From Gossypium raimondii (Eukaryota; Streptophyta; Magnoliopsida; Malvales; Malvaceae): a DNA stretch of 64,000 bases. The position numbers and the translations under genes are program-made. Location of the stretch: assembly GCF_025698545.1 (NCBI RefSeq), contig NC_068569.1:13578001-13642000 (forward strand), written 5' to 3'. How positions within the stretch are numbered: the stretch's first letter is position 1; every line of letters starts with the position of its first letter. The notes under the pieces were generated by a model. The model was not told where the DNA came from, made no database searches, and saw only the letters and a list, made by a program, of their open reading frames with translations. This document shows positions 11,424 to 24,269 of this stretch, piece after piece.

Positions 11424-12549
11424 GTCTAACTTAGTGAAACGGGGTAAAAAACCAAATTTCATGATCCATTTCAATTCTATTTTCAAATAATTCTCATTTC
11501 AATTCTGTTTCATATTCAAATCATATATCACCTAATGCAAAATAGGCTTCCAATTTGAAACATATTAAATATTTTCTTGCTCAATCACCTAAAATCATAA
11601 TACTCAAATCCAAATCATAACCATGAATTCGCTAATTTAGTCTTATGAAAACATAGTATTCATCTCAAAACATAATTTGATAAATATTAACTAAATTATT
11701 CAAGTTCATCCAAAACTCATAAAAATAAAATAAAGTAAAATAAATATAACTAGTCATATTAAATTAAATATTCTAAAGCTTTATATAATGAAAATAAGAT
11801 GTTAGCACAAACCGAAGTTTTAATCGCTTTACTCCTTTTCTTCGTCTTTCTCCTTCAAAATGGTTTCTTCGTTTTTAGCTACAATAGGAGCAATTCAATA
11901 TGAAACAAACAACTTAAGTTTTCTAGTCCGAAATTCGCATATCTTTCGACTCGATTATCCATTTTCAATTCCGTTTTCAACAGAGTACTCACTGCTTCAC
12001 AAGTTATCATTTAACACCAATATTGCACAAAGAGACCAATGTTCTCTACTTCCTCTTTAACATGGCCAAATATACCAAATAAACTTTTCATTCATTTTTG
12101 TTTCTTTTTCACACTTCTAACAAGCTAGAACTCATCTTCTAATAATTTCCTATCCAAAAATATATTTATTTCACTTAAGTTTTCTTAGCTTCCATCAATG
12201 TCCTTTAATGACAACTTCCAAAATACTTGATAAAATAAAAATTGTTGGTATATATATGTAAAACAAGCTTCAAAGATTCAAAGTCTATAAAAATTGAAGA
12301 AAAACCATACCTTAAACTTCAAAAATTCAAAATCTATAAAGGAAAATGATGAAAGGGTTTTCTTCTTTTTTTTCCCACAAACTTTCGTGAGAAATATGAG
12401 AAACAACTTATCTTTCTCTCTTTTATATATATATATATATATATTATAATATTTTATAAATTACTCTTTATGTATATATATTATAATATTTAATAAATTA
12501 CTATTATTTTAAATAAGATGTTAAATAATAATTATTTAATGAAAATATC
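11424..12549. other. AT-rich spacer
   Basis: No gene seen. A (TA)n microsatellite lies at about 12425-12443. Confidence 0.5.
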
Positions 12550-12557
12550 ATTTAAAG

Positions 12558-13223
12558 TAGAGGTGTTTATGGGTCGGGCCGGGCTCAACTAAAAATTCAT
12601 GTCCATTTATTGGGCTCGGACTTGGCCCGACTCGAAAAATGGGCCTAAAATTTTTCCCAAGCTTGACCCGGATAAAAATACTAAAACCCGAGCTAGACCC
12701 GGCCCGCCTATATTAATTTTTTATATTATTTTTATATAATTTTTAAATATTTTCCAACAAATTAAAAATAAATTTTAAAAAATATGTAGACTTAAATAAC
12801 ACTAAGATAAATGCAACTTCACAAGCAAATGCCTCTAAAATAATAACAAAATTAACAAATGTCTTTAAAATAATAACAAAAATTAACAGTAAAATAAGTT
12901 TTATACAATATCCAAACAATAACAACAAAATAGTAGCAACATAATAGTAAAATGGTAGCAAAATAGGGAGAAAACAACAAAAAAATAACATTCAAAAACA
13001 AAAAAAAAAAGCAGATTTTTTTTTGTCCTTTAAGAATTTGGAACAGGTCGGACCGGGCCGGGCTCGGGCCAAAAATGCCTTACCTAAGGCTCAGACCATT
13101 TTTTAAACAGGCCTTATTTTTTGTCCAAGCCCATTTTTTGGGCCTATATTTTTGCCCAAACCCTCCCACATTTCGGGCGGGCCTTCAGGCCAGGCCGGGT
13201 GGCCCGACCTTTAATCAGGTCTA
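12558..13223. mobile_element. hAT-type MITE with GGGTCGGGCCGGG ends, 666 bp
   Basis: The element begins TAGAGGTGTTTATGGGTCGG and its right end, read inward, begins TAGACCTGATTAAAGGTCGG. A perfect 8-bp duplication ATTTAAAG lies at 12550-12557 and 13224-13231, the target-site length of hAT elements. The ends are GC-rich (GGCCCGACC, CGGGCCGGGC); the centre is A-rich. There is no transposase, so it is non-autonomous. This type of repeat is widespread in plant genomes. Confidence 0.85.
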
Positions 13224-13413
13224 ATTTAAAGTCATCATGAAACTTTTGATTTTTTTTAAGTAATAGTAAAATTGTCATTAAGTTCTTTTCATCAAAATAA
13301 AATAGGATAATTGCACTTTAATCTCTATACTTTTCTAATTTATTCAATTTAATCTCTGAACTCGATACTGAATTTTTAACTTAACCACATACTCCTACTA
13401 ATAATCCTTTATG

Positions 13414-14839
13414 TGTAACACCCCTTACCCGAGACCGTTGCCGGAGTCGAGCACGATGCATTACCTAACTTAACTTACTAGTTCGGAGCATAAAAATTTT
13501 CTTTTAAAATTAATTCACTCACGTTCATTCAATATGTCCCTAAAAAGGAATCTCGAGACCCTAAATCATGCAATAGAAACAGTTCGGGTCCAAACCGGGA
13601 ACATTAATAATTTTCCGAATACTAAAACAAATCAAAATAATTCATTTCACTATTCATAATAAAACTGTTCACCCGCGCAACAATCACTAATTTAATTATA
13701 ACTCAAGTTACGAAACTCAAAATTTAGATCCGTAAATTTTCCCTGAAACTAGACTCATATATCTTCTTACCATAAAATTTTCAGAATTTTTGGTTGAGCC
13801 AATTAGTACATTTTATTCTTTAAAGTCTCCCCTGTTTCATTATTCAACAGCTCTGACCCCTCTTCACTAAAAATTAATTATCTCATTGTACAGAATTTAG
13901 AAATCATTCTCGTTTGTTTTTAAAATGCCATAGTATAACTATGGTCTTGCACATAATCACATATCACACACCGAAGCCATAGCCCAGTCATGGTCTTACA
14001 TGGAAGCATATATCACACCGATGCCATATCCCGGATATGGTCTTATACGGAAATCACATATCACATATTGCCATGGTCCAACCATGGTCTTTTCCGTCAA
14101 TGCGTATGAGTCACTGAACGAAAGTACTAAATCAAATGTTCCACTAAATTAGAACTTTTATTCAAACATTTATATTTTCACAATTATCTCAGTTTAATAA
14201 CATTCATATAAAATAACATACCATAGCATTCATGAAATTTCAAAGTATAATACAACATTTCCTGCCAACCACAATCTCAAACAATGAATTTACTCAATTG
14301 AGCTCAATATCAAATATCAACTTATATTCCAACATTTAGCTTCAATTGTACTTACAAATACTTGTCAAATTAAGGATCGTCTTACGGATTTGAGTACATC
14401 GTTTGCCCGATGCCACGATTTGCTTGAATATTTTACGATGCTATAACTCAGTATGGTTTCCTTCACTGAAACACCATACCTACTTTTCACAACTTAGTAT
14501 GGTTTTCTTCATTGAAACACCATACCTACTTTTCACAACTCAGTTTTATTGTTATAATTAAATTAGTGACTGTTGCGCAGGTGGACAGTTTTATTATGAA
14601 TAGTGAAATGAATTGTTTTTGATTTGTTTTAGTATTCGAAAAATTATTAATGTTCCCGGTTTGGACCCGAACTGTTTCTATTGCATGATTTAGGGTCTCG
14701 AGATTCCTTTTTAGGGACATATTGAATGAACGTGAGTGAATTAATTTTAAAAGAAAATTTTTATGCTCTGAACTAGTAAGTTAAGTTAGGTAATGCCTGG
14801 TGCTCGACTTGGCAACGGTCTAGGGTAAGGGGTGTTACA
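13414..14839. mobile_element. LTR-like element B, foldback form bounded by two 3' termini
   Basis: Begins TGTAACACCCCTTACCC and ends GGGTAAGGGGTGTTACA. Both ends are the 3' terminus of the family seen at 10575 and 31547. From 13414 to about 14542 the sequence is the minus-strand 3' half of the element. From about 14551 to 14839 it is the plus-strand last 289 bp. This creates ~289-bp terminal inverted repeats (13414-13702 and 14551-14839). Flanks TTATG (13409-13413) and CTATG (14840-14844) match in 4 of 5 bases. Confidence 0.7.
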
Positions 14840-14844
14840 CTATG

Positions 14845-16877
14845 TTTTTATGTCTGACGATTTTCTCTAAAAACGATCACAATTTATTATATTATTATTT
14901 ATTTATAGATCACTTATTCAAGGATTTTCACCATAAATATTATTCTTATCTTTTTTTTTTCTTTTAAAGTTGGGATGTTACTGATAATATGCTTCAACGC
15001 CTTTGAACCCACATCCTCTTATATTGACAACAATGCGCAGTCAATCAAACTATTACTCAATCAACCATTATTTATGAAAGTTATATATATAAACTATTAA
15101 TGAAATGAATACAATCTACAAACAAATTTAAAATGATATCATAGATGTAATAAAATAATAAATTAATAAAAAGTAGTTGACAATCTTTTATATATATATA
15201 AAGTCTATTGGTACTAGAGATTAAAGTAAACGTTAGAGGAGGCTAAAAGTAAAAGTTAAATTCCCTTAAAAAACCACTCTCCATTCTTCCCTAAAAACAG
15301 ACCGCAATATCCAACAATAGTCTGAAATCTAAAGTGACCTTACAATTGGGTAAATTTCATACGTGAAAAACATACCCAAACATGCCAATCAGACTTCTCA
15401 GCAGGGTTATATGATTGAGCAGTCAAGCCTATGTTTAGAAGAAAGTAGCATTAGCTGAGAGACAAAATGGGGTGGTGATCCTTGCTTACAATCCAACCCC
15501 CCCCCCACGGGACCCACAACTCCATTTATACTTACCACCACAACACATCAACTTCCAAACTCCCCGACCTAACATCTTCGTTTCTTGTAGGTGAACTGAA
15601 GAAGAACAAGACTCAAGACCTGCAGCAGCACCTTCCTCAATCTATTCAATTTAGAACAGGTAAACTTGATTGTTTTTATTTTTAATTTCTCTTTTTCTTC
15701 TTTTTTTAATCCTCGATGGCGTGGGTATTTTATCTTTCTTTCATTTACTCATAATCTGCTTCTGTATACAAATTAAATGGTTTTTGAATAGCTGGTAAGA
15801 TTAGCCTCTTCTTTTTTAATAAATCTTGTATATGTAACTCCTTCTTTTCCTTTTTCTTTTTTGGGCATGATTTAACACAATCGTTATTCGTTAATTTCTT
15901 CCTAAATGGCTGGAAAAAAAACCAAGTCTTTGATTTTTTTGTGTTCTTTTAGCCGTCGTTCCTAACTGTCCGGAGCTAGACCGATCGGAATTTAGCTTCC
16001 GTTGTTTTATTGTCGAGAATCTTTGTCTCATCATCGTTGCTTTCTATTAAAGCAACTGTAACTGGAGCTGGTAAAAGGTTCAAACAAAATGACAAAAGCT
16101 AGACCTTTTTTTCTTCTTCTTCTTCTTTATAAGTGGGCGAAGATAGATTAATTTTATTAAATTTAAAATGCAACAAATTATTTTTTAGAAAGGATCATCA
16201 CACCCGTAAACATATTTAATTTTTTAAATATGATAATTTTCTTATAGAGATTTATAGTTAAAATGGATATCATGGTATTTTTTATTAATAAAGATTCACA
16301 TCATGAATTGTCTACCAAATCAATAGTGGATAAGCAACGTCTAGAGCCTATAACTCATTCTACAATTTTATATTTCCAATTGTTGAATGCTTTCCTTATA
16401 TTCTATCCTATTGTGTTGATATATAAATAATCTTTAAAAAGAAAAAGGTGTTTCTTCTGTCGGGTGCGGCTCAATCCCACGGTTCACCACTGCCGACCTG
16501 AAAAGTGAAAACAATAGAAACAGACTTCACCATTTGGTGCCCTTGGGAGCAAGGCAATCGCGCAAACCAAACGTTATCCATTACAAAATGATCCTGTTTT
16601 GGAAACGTTAACGTCACATATAAATGTTATTTTAAAAAAGGAATCAAATAATTAGCTACATAACTGACGTCATAGATAGTTTGACTAATAAAATATTAAC
16701 TCGTAAAAATATCACAGGGTCCAGAATGGTCAGTCAAATATCATTTCTCACAGCCTTTTGGCAACGCTGACATTCTTTTAAGTTTTAACAGATAAAGCAA
16801 CAAACTTCATTTCGGGCTTGCTTTTGTTTTCTTTACACGTTTTCTAACAGCAACAGGAAACTACCAGCGCAACAAAC
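14845..16877. other. upstream region of the PB1 gene
   Basis: No separate gene seen. 15490-15665 could hold a non-coding first exon, since a donor-like AACAG/GTAAAC lies at 15659; this is not supported further. An 11-base C run starts near 15499. The short ORF at 15482-15685 has no family signature. Confidence 0.3.
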
Positions 16878-18225
16878 ATGTCTTCGCACCACCTCTCTGA
16901 GATGGACTCCACCACAGATTCCGTCGCCTCCTCTCCACGCTCCGAACACCTTGCTCCTCATGATGCCCATACACGTGTACGGTTCATGTGCAGTTTCGGC
17001 GGCAAAATTCTACCTCGTCCGCACGATAATCAGCTCTGTTACATGGGCGGTGATACGCGCATCGTCGCCGTCCATCGCTCCACATCCTTCTCAGCATTCC
17101 TCACCAAGCTCTCCAAACTCTCAGGCAATCAAATTAATAGTGAAATTTCTCTTTTTAGTTGTTCCTTACGTCACATTTGCAATATCGTTTTTGATCTTTT
17201 TTGTTTACTTATCAGGAATTGTCAACGTGAGTGTTAAGTATCAGCTTCCAAACGAGGATCTTGACGCGTTGATTTCAGTGACTACCGACGAAGATCTCGA
17301 GAACATGATGGAAGAATATGACCGGTTAGCACAGAATCACAACCCTCGGCTAGCTAGGCTTCGTGTTTTTCTCTTCTCCAAAGGCGATGATGACTCACGA
17401 CCCAGTAGCATCAACTCACTCATGGACGGCTCGGTTAATCGTGAACACTGGTTCTTCGATGCACTGAATTCTGGCCTGGAACGTGGCCGTTCCGAGGCGT
17501 CCTCGGTCGTGTCCGAAGTTCCCGATTATTTAATTGGGATGGAGAATTCCGAAGAGGGCCAACCTCGTGACCCGAAATTAAGGACACGTCAGCTTTTGCA
17601 TGAGGACGTCTCGCTTTCGGACACGGGTTCTCCTGCCCCGGATGTTTCTTCTCCCTTTTGTTCGACGTCATCAGCTCCTACTGTACCTTCTATGCCCCAT
17701 CTCCCACCCGTTAAGACTAGACCCGACAACACCGAACAGGTTATGGAGTCAAAGCAAAGCCAAACAGAGAGTTTTTTGGAGCAACCCATTTTGCACCCAA
17801 CCGCATATTCGGGTAATCCCATGTGGCATTATGTTTCAGATTCTCATTATTCTGCTCCTCCCGTACAGCAAATTCCCGTTTATTATGTTCCGGGTCCTGC
17901 TCAACCCGGAAATGTTCAACTTCAACCCGTTCAAATCCAGACACAGTACGTTCAGCAGTATCCAGTTCCCGCGGGCCAAATTCCAATTGGGTATCACCAG
18001 CCGGCTCCTGGTGTCGGTCAAGCATACAGGCCAGTTACATCCTTGGATCCTTACGACCCGGCATTAAGAGTGGTTCCTGATGGTGTGAATCAACCAGTAT
18101 ATTATGGAGTTAGAAGTTCGGGTCCGGTTCCAGTTTACCCTGGAATGGCTCCCCAGGGTGGAGAGGAAATGGCTAGACGTGGATCGGATATGACACCGGG
18201 TCGGGTCCCCCACTCAGGACAGTAA
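16878..18225 (+). CDS. PB1 (octicosapeptide/Phox/Bem1p) domain protein, 418 aa, two exons
   Basis: Exon 1 is 16878-17124 and exon 2 is 17216-18225. The frame requires removing 17125-17215 (91 bp), whose donor is CAG/GCAATC and acceptor TTATCAG/GA, a GC-AG intron. The join gives KLSG-IVNVSVKYQLPNEDLDAL. The PB1 domain spans about residues 33-128: a basic SFGGKILPRP cluster near 40-48 and the acidic OPCA motif in VTTDEDLENMMEEYDRL. PB1 domains mediate head-to-tail protein binding. The C-terminal two thirds are low-complexity, rich in Pro, Gln, Tyr and Val (for example YVPGPAQPGN and VQIQTQYVQQYP), and probably disordered. The plant family is mostly uncharacterised. The start ATG opens directly on the conserved N-terminus. 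GTAAGT occurs at 18221, overlapping the stop, so a further exon cannot be fully excluded. Confidence 0.85.
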
Positions 18226-19639
18226 GTATTGGTTATATATATTGGCAATATGGCATGGTAATTGCGTAAATTTACTAAGGTTCTATTGATGGAAATCATT
18301 AATAATTTGACGTTGAGTGATAAGTTGATTGTCATTAGCTAGCTATTGGCCTTTTGGAAGATGAAAACTTAGGTTATCGTTTTCTGATTTCAAGAAACAA
18401 CACTTACATTTGATGTATGCGTTTGAGACATTTTCAAGCATATATGTATGGAGTATGATCTTTGGCGTACATCAAAGAATTCCAAATATGTATATATTAT
18501 GTTCGGCATTTATTTGAATATGGATGACATAAATTAAAATTGTCTGGGGTTCTTATTTTTGGAACGAAAGTGTTAATAGAAGAAACAAGATTTGCATTAA
18601 GTACACATATATAGTGTTTCCTTTGATGGTATACTAACGTTGGTTGTTCTTTTCCCACTTCGTATTGTTGGTGTAGTTGACAGATATACATTCGAAAGAA
18701 TCTTTAATTTTGCGAGCATAATACCAAAATATGAAAGTCTGGGCCATCGGATAAAGGGTGATTAACCAAATATGCCTTAGTTAAAGCCGAAAATGGTGTA
18801 TAAATGTATTCAGAAATAGTTGTTGCAAGCTTCAAACTTGGCTGATAGTTGAGTGCCATCAAGGTGAAAATCATGAAACTCATAAACTTGGACTGACCTT
18901 TCTTCCCAATTCTGGCCATGGGCTATAGATTACAAACTAAGGTTGGACCGTGTCTATGAATTGAAGGCCATCGCTCCGAGCGGTAAAAGCCCGAACGGTT
19001 TAACAAATTATGGTGATGGGCTGGGTAGGCACCTTGCCCCTACTTTCGGGTACATACTAAAGCCATTTTCATTGCATATAATATTTTGCATCAGGTATTT
19101 TGATTTAAAGCTGGACTGCGTTTGATATGAGGACCAGACCAAGCTTAGGGTGGTCCAATACAAGCCCCCTCCAGTCAGCTGCGACCCTCGTACAGCAGAA
19201 AATTGATGTTAACTATGGCCAATATGGTCCTAAGTCAACATATATAGACTGTCTGTGTGAGCTATGATGGAAAGGTGAGCAGGCTCAACAAGATTGGAAA
19301 CAGAATTTAATTAGTTACAGGTTGGTCCTCTTCCGAAAGTTTCATGCAGATGAAAGGGGTCGACACTGAATCTGATGTCGACTACTGCAGCAATGCCCCT
19401 ACCTATGTTGTTTTTAGGTTTAATTATTGCATTAAATTTGCTTGGTCCAACACCTAAGTTTAGTTCCAGAGGCTACATTGATTTTTGTCTTACGCTTCTC
19501 CACGTCTCACTCTAATTGATTTGAGTCTTAATTTAGTTAGTATCATTATTGCTGTAACAATTTGGAGGATATAAATTCAAACACACTTAAACACATAATA
19601 TCCTCTATTTTAAGGATTTAGATTTAGGGTTATACCTAC
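18226..19639. other. 3' flank of the PB1 gene and spacer
   Basis: No gene seen. Several short ORFs on both strands lack motifs. Confidence 0.45.
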
Positions 19640-19705
19640 TTTCACTACACCAAAACAAGCTTTTACACTACACCAAAACAGGCTTTTACACTACACCAAA
19701 ACAGG

Positions 19706-20050
19706 TCTTTAGCGGCGTATTTTGTGGCGTTTGGACAACAAACGCCGCTAAAAATTGAACATTAGCGGCGCATTAACGAAAACGCCGCTAATAATAAGCA
19801 ATAGCGGCGATTCACAAAAAGCGCCGCAAAAAAATAAGGCCAACAACATCGTTTACTGAGTTTTTGGGCCATTAGCGGCGTTTTTACAAAAGCGCCGCTA
19901 ATGCTCCTGTCTTTAGCGGCGTTTTCTGAGAAGCGCCGCAAAAAACCTAAGGGCAATTTTCTTTGTTTTTGGGCCTTTAGCGGCGTTTTCTTAAAAGCGC
20001 CGCTAATAATTTGTTTTTTAGCGGCGTTTTTCTGTAAGCGCCGCTAATAG
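19706..20050. repeat. left subterminal repeats of the inner CACTA element
   Basis: About six inverted units of TTAGCGGCG(T)n paired with (A)nGCGCCGCTAA. In the En/Spm family such motifs bind the element's own protein. Confidence 0.8.
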
Positions 20051-20639
20051 TAATAAAAAACCATTCCAATTATCTCATGATTTGATATATATTTTTATTA
20101 TAAGATGAATATTTCGTTGTATTTATTATATATTGGTCAAATTTACATTTAAATGATAACAAATAATATTAATGTTTAATACAAAATGTTTTTATTAATT
20201 AAAGAGAAGTCCTAATTAAGTCCTAACTATTTATTATTATTTTTCAATCACAGTTTATTTAAACTACTTTAGTAGAAAAAAATATATAAAATTATGAGTA
20301 AAATAAAATATAATAAAACTTAAATTGTTGTGTTGTAAAGAATAAAAATAGAAAAATTTTGATATATAGTTCACTAAATTAATATATAAATCAAACAAAG
20401 TAATATAAAACACCAAATTAATATCGTGATTAATAATATTATATATTATTTAATTAGTCGGGTTAGTACGGATAATGATGAATAATTATGATAATATGCA
20501 TGGGACATGGCATATAGCTTCCTAAAACGATGTGGAGTGGGCACCAAACTCTAATAATATTTTTGTAGTCCATGCCCCAGTAGAATGGGTTGAAACATCG
20601 ATCTTTTTCTCTGGATAATGATATGCAAAGTGAGATGCT

Positions 20640-21230
20640 TAGGGGTTAGGGGTCTAGAGGTTAGACGTTAGGCTTTAAGACTTAGGGTTTAGGGGTTTAG
20701 GGTTATAGGGGTCGGGTTAGGGTTTAGGATCTAGATTAATTTTTTTAATTTATATTTTAAATATATGTTCTTTATGTACGTAATTGTAAAAGAGATAATA
20801 ATAAATTTAATAAACTGAAATTATGAGTATATATATAGTTGAAATTATGGCTTAAGAGATATATATTAATATATGTTATATTTAATTACTGAGATTCATA
20901 CCATTTGATATTATAAGAATCTAAAATATTTGTTTTGTACTACAATAATATTATGATTGGGATTCTTGGTTTTTGTGTTTGGGGTTTAGTTTTCGGGGGT
21001 AAGGGTTTGTGGTTTGGGGTTTGGGGTTTGGGATTTGGGTTTTTGAGTTTAGAGTTTAATGTTTGGGGTTAGGGGTTTGGAAATTTAAGGGTCGGTTTGG
21101 GGTTTAGGGTTTAAAGATAAGTTATGATATAATATTTGATTTTGGGGTTTGTTTATGGTTGTTTCTAGTTTTTGGGTTCAGGTACGGTGTTCCGGCTAAC
21201 GGGTCACGGGTCATGAGTTTTAGGGTTTAA
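20640..21230. repeat. degenerate telomere-like TTTAGGG tracts inside the inner CACTA
   Basis: 20640-20735 and 20965-21230 are dominated by GGGTTTAG, GGGGTTAG and GGGTTTGGG words, variants of the plant telomere repeat, without long perfect arrays. A similar tract lies at 27170-27620 in the outer element. Confidence 0.6.
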
Positions 21231-21494
21231 ATGTGGATATTTTACAATATAATTCGAATTAAATTAAATTTAAATTATCAATTTAATAAATATATATATG
21301 AAAAAGGATTAAATCCCAGAAGCTTACAAAAATTAGATGGTTTTAGGGTTTAAATTGTATTCATTGAAAACGATGTGTTTCTAGTGGATTTGCATTAGAA
21401 TTAGCGGCGCTAAACATGAAACGCCGCAATAGATGAAATAATACCGGCGTTTATTATAAAAGCGCCGTAAAATCTTGTAAGTTGTGAAGAAAAT

Positions 21495-22250
21495 CGGCGC
21501 CGTTTTCTTATTACATTTAGTGGCGTTTTATACAAAACGCCGCAAGTATGTTTTCTTTGTTACGAACGGCGTCGTTTTCCATTGTTATTAGTGGCGTTAC
21601 ACCCAAAACGCCACAAATATATTTTAAAGATTACACGAGTTTGCGTTAAACGACTGCGTTTGACATTATATTTAGTGGCACTTATATATAAACGCCGCAA
21701 ACTCGAAATGGTGTTACGAAAAACGGCGCCGTTTTCTTATTATATTTAGTGGCGTTTTAGATAAAACGCCGCAAGTATGTTTTCTTTGTTACAGAAATGG
21801 CGTCGTTTTCAAGGATATTTGTGGCGTTACACCCAAAACGCCGCAAATATATTTTAAAGATTACATGAGTTTGCTTTAAACGACTGCGTTTGACCTTATA
21901 TTTAGTGGCGCCTATATATAAACGCCGCAAAATCGAAATGGTGTTACGGAAAACGGCGTCGTTTACTTAGTTGGTTTTAGTGGCGCTTTTATTAAATGCC
22001 GCAAATTTGCATTATAACTTAAGGAAACTGCGTCGTTTTCCATTGTTAGTAGTGGCACTTTGCTTAAAATGCCGTAATGTTGTTTTAATTTTAATACAAA
22101 CGATGCCGTTTTCTATATATTATTCGTGGCGTTTTTTCTAAAACGCCAAGAGGTTTATTTACTTGATGGGGAAACGACTGCGTTTGGCGATATAGTTAGT
22201 GGCGTTTGTTTATAAACGCTTCAAAGGGGTTAAATATGTTGACGTAAACG
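21495..22250. repeat. 229-bp tandem repeat built from CGGCG/CGCCG motifs
   Basis: Units start with CGGCGCCGTTTTCTTATTA at 21495 and 21724, and a diverged third starts near 21953. Each contains GTGGCGTTTT paired with AAAACGCCGC and the phrase AAACGACTGCGTTTGAC. The block is internal to the inner CACTA element. Confidence 0.7.
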
Positions 22251-22261
22251 ACGTCGTTTGT

Positions 22262-22452
22262 TTTCCACCATTTTGACCGAAACAAAACCAAATTAATTCC
22301 CCGATTCTCCACCCCCCCAAAACAGACATCTCCCCCAAATCCCTAAAATTTCCCCTAATCCCTAACAGTTCCCCAACGTAGTCCAGAACGGCGCCGATTT
22401 CTTTGCTGCATCACAGCCTCCGTGCGTATCCGGTACCGCAACCATCGGTAAG
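22262..22452 (+). other. exon-like GC-rich leader in the inner CACTA element
   Basis: A C-rich stretch (CCCCGATTCTCCACCCCCCC and so on) leads to ACCATCG/GTAAGT at about 22451, a good plant splice donor. It looks like a non-coding first exon of the transposon transcript or of a captured gene. No ATG-initiated protein of note is seen. Confidence 0.35.
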
Positions 22453-22459
22453 TTCGTCA

Positions 22460-24260
22460 ACTTCCTTTTTCTTTTTCATGCGTGAACATTTTCTGGAGAC
22501 TGGAATGCCGATTTAAATTCAAACTGCATGCTTCTTATCCGTGCGTCTCCGTACTTGTTGCTTGTGTTCTGGGGGGATTTGGTTCAGCTTGCAATCCCCA
22601 TGTGCTAGTCTTTTGCTTTGACGTCAAACGCATGCATATACATTATCTCTTTTAGGGTTCAACAACCAAGAGAACCCTTCAATGGATATTAGCAGGAAAA
22701 ATGTTAACTTGTTAAAGCACTTAGCCAAATTTCAATAATTTAGTTACAACCGCCTTAGTTTAGATTGCTCGCTAATTACAATAGAATCTTCCAAACTGCT
22801 TACGTGACAACCTATTTTTGAAAGAACTAATTTTCTCTTAATAATCTCTTTGGAAGTATCAATTCATGCTTGAGAAATATGATCTCACTCATCACGTGGA
22901 TCTCTCTAACAATCAATTCAATAGCACTTTTCCTTCATTGCTAATTATATAATATTAACAAATATTGAGTCACTTTTCTATCAAGCAATGAGTTTCAAGG
23001 CATGATTTTGCTCTGTGTTTTTGTCAATTTGTCAAGGCTAAATGAACTTGATATTTCTTTTAATCACTTGGAAGTGGAAGCAGAGATGATGTTACCAAGT
23101 TGTCAAAAACAATGATTTGTTGTCATTTTGATTTTTGATATGCTTGATGTGGGGTTATTTAATTGTTAACTTGTTAGCTTGTTCAGTACTGCTAATTTAT
23201 TTATTCGTTATTACTTTTTCAATGTTAAAAGTTGACAGCACACATATATGCAGTAAAGGTTTAGTGTTTTAATATTTTCTAAGTCTTTGAATTTTTTTAA
23301 AATCGTTTGTGCATAGATGGCATTCTTTTTTTTTAACATATTTGGTTCTCATATTGATAAAGTTTTACAAACTGAAAAAATATTTGCTGCTAACTGATCA
23401 TGGTTCATCTATTGTAGGCAGAATTAATATTTGGTGCAATTATTTTCATATCTGACCATTGACATCTGGTTTGCTGCCTGTGTTTTGGCCAAACTATTGT
23501 TTGGGCAGGTACATAAAAATTCATATACATTTTCCCTTATTTATATGCATTTTCCCAAATTACTTAACCAAATTTATGTTTCTGACTGTAGTCTGTCTTT
23601 GTTGGTGTGAGTGAAGTAGACAAAGTTGAGTGAAATATTAATGTATGTTTTAGTTCATAACTTAAATCAGATCTAGTTTTATCATGATGATTTTTGAAAA
23701 ATGTTTCTTTTGCGGCACTGGTTTTGTATACATGCAATTGGTTTTGGTTGTTTTCCTTTAGCTTATGTTTCATTTTACTTATTTTACAACTGCCATGTAC
23801 TTTTCTGACTTATGTTTTCTTGTATTATCCATCAACGATTGTTATATATGTTGAGCAAAATAAAAGCAATTTAATAAATTGTACTTGGGAATTACATTAA
23901 AATATTTTATTTTAAAATTATTCAAATTTCGAACTATCGTTACATTCAATAACAAATTAGTCCACTTTCTTTTCACATTTCAGTTTCATTGATATCAAAT
24001 ATGCTTAATTGTTGTATACATATTATTCTATATTGCAAGTAAATTATTTGAAAATGAAGGTTATTTATTTCTAAATAATATAAACATTTGGTTAAAAGCT
24101 TGTATAGTTTTAAAATAATTATATGTTTTCCTCCAAAATTTTTGTTTTTCCTTTAGTTGCTATTTTAATCACGGAAATTTAGTTTGTTTTGTTTTCTTTT
24201 ATTTAATTTGAATCTTGGAAAAAATTTCAAACTTTGACCGATTTTTAAGTTTAATTTTAG
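22460..24260. other. intron-like T-rich interior of the inner CACTA element
   Basis: T-rich DNA with no recognisable protein. The ORF pair at 23564-23900 has no motif. Confidence 0.35.
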
Positions 24261-24269
24261 ATAACTTAC

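Noticed and set aside
14526..14720. Minus-strand ORF inside element B
   Set aside because: Lies in the terminal repeat of the LTR-like family; the same sequence recurs in copies A and C without a conserved open frame.
17435..18080. Several ORFs overlapping the PB1 gene on both strands
   Set aside because: Shadows of the main frame, made open by its GC-rich low-complexity composition.
19706..20050. Regularly spaced TTAGCGGCG repeats considered as a CRISPR-like array
   Set aside because: Units are inverted pairs with variable spacing at CACTA ends in a plant genome; they are subterminal transposon repeats.
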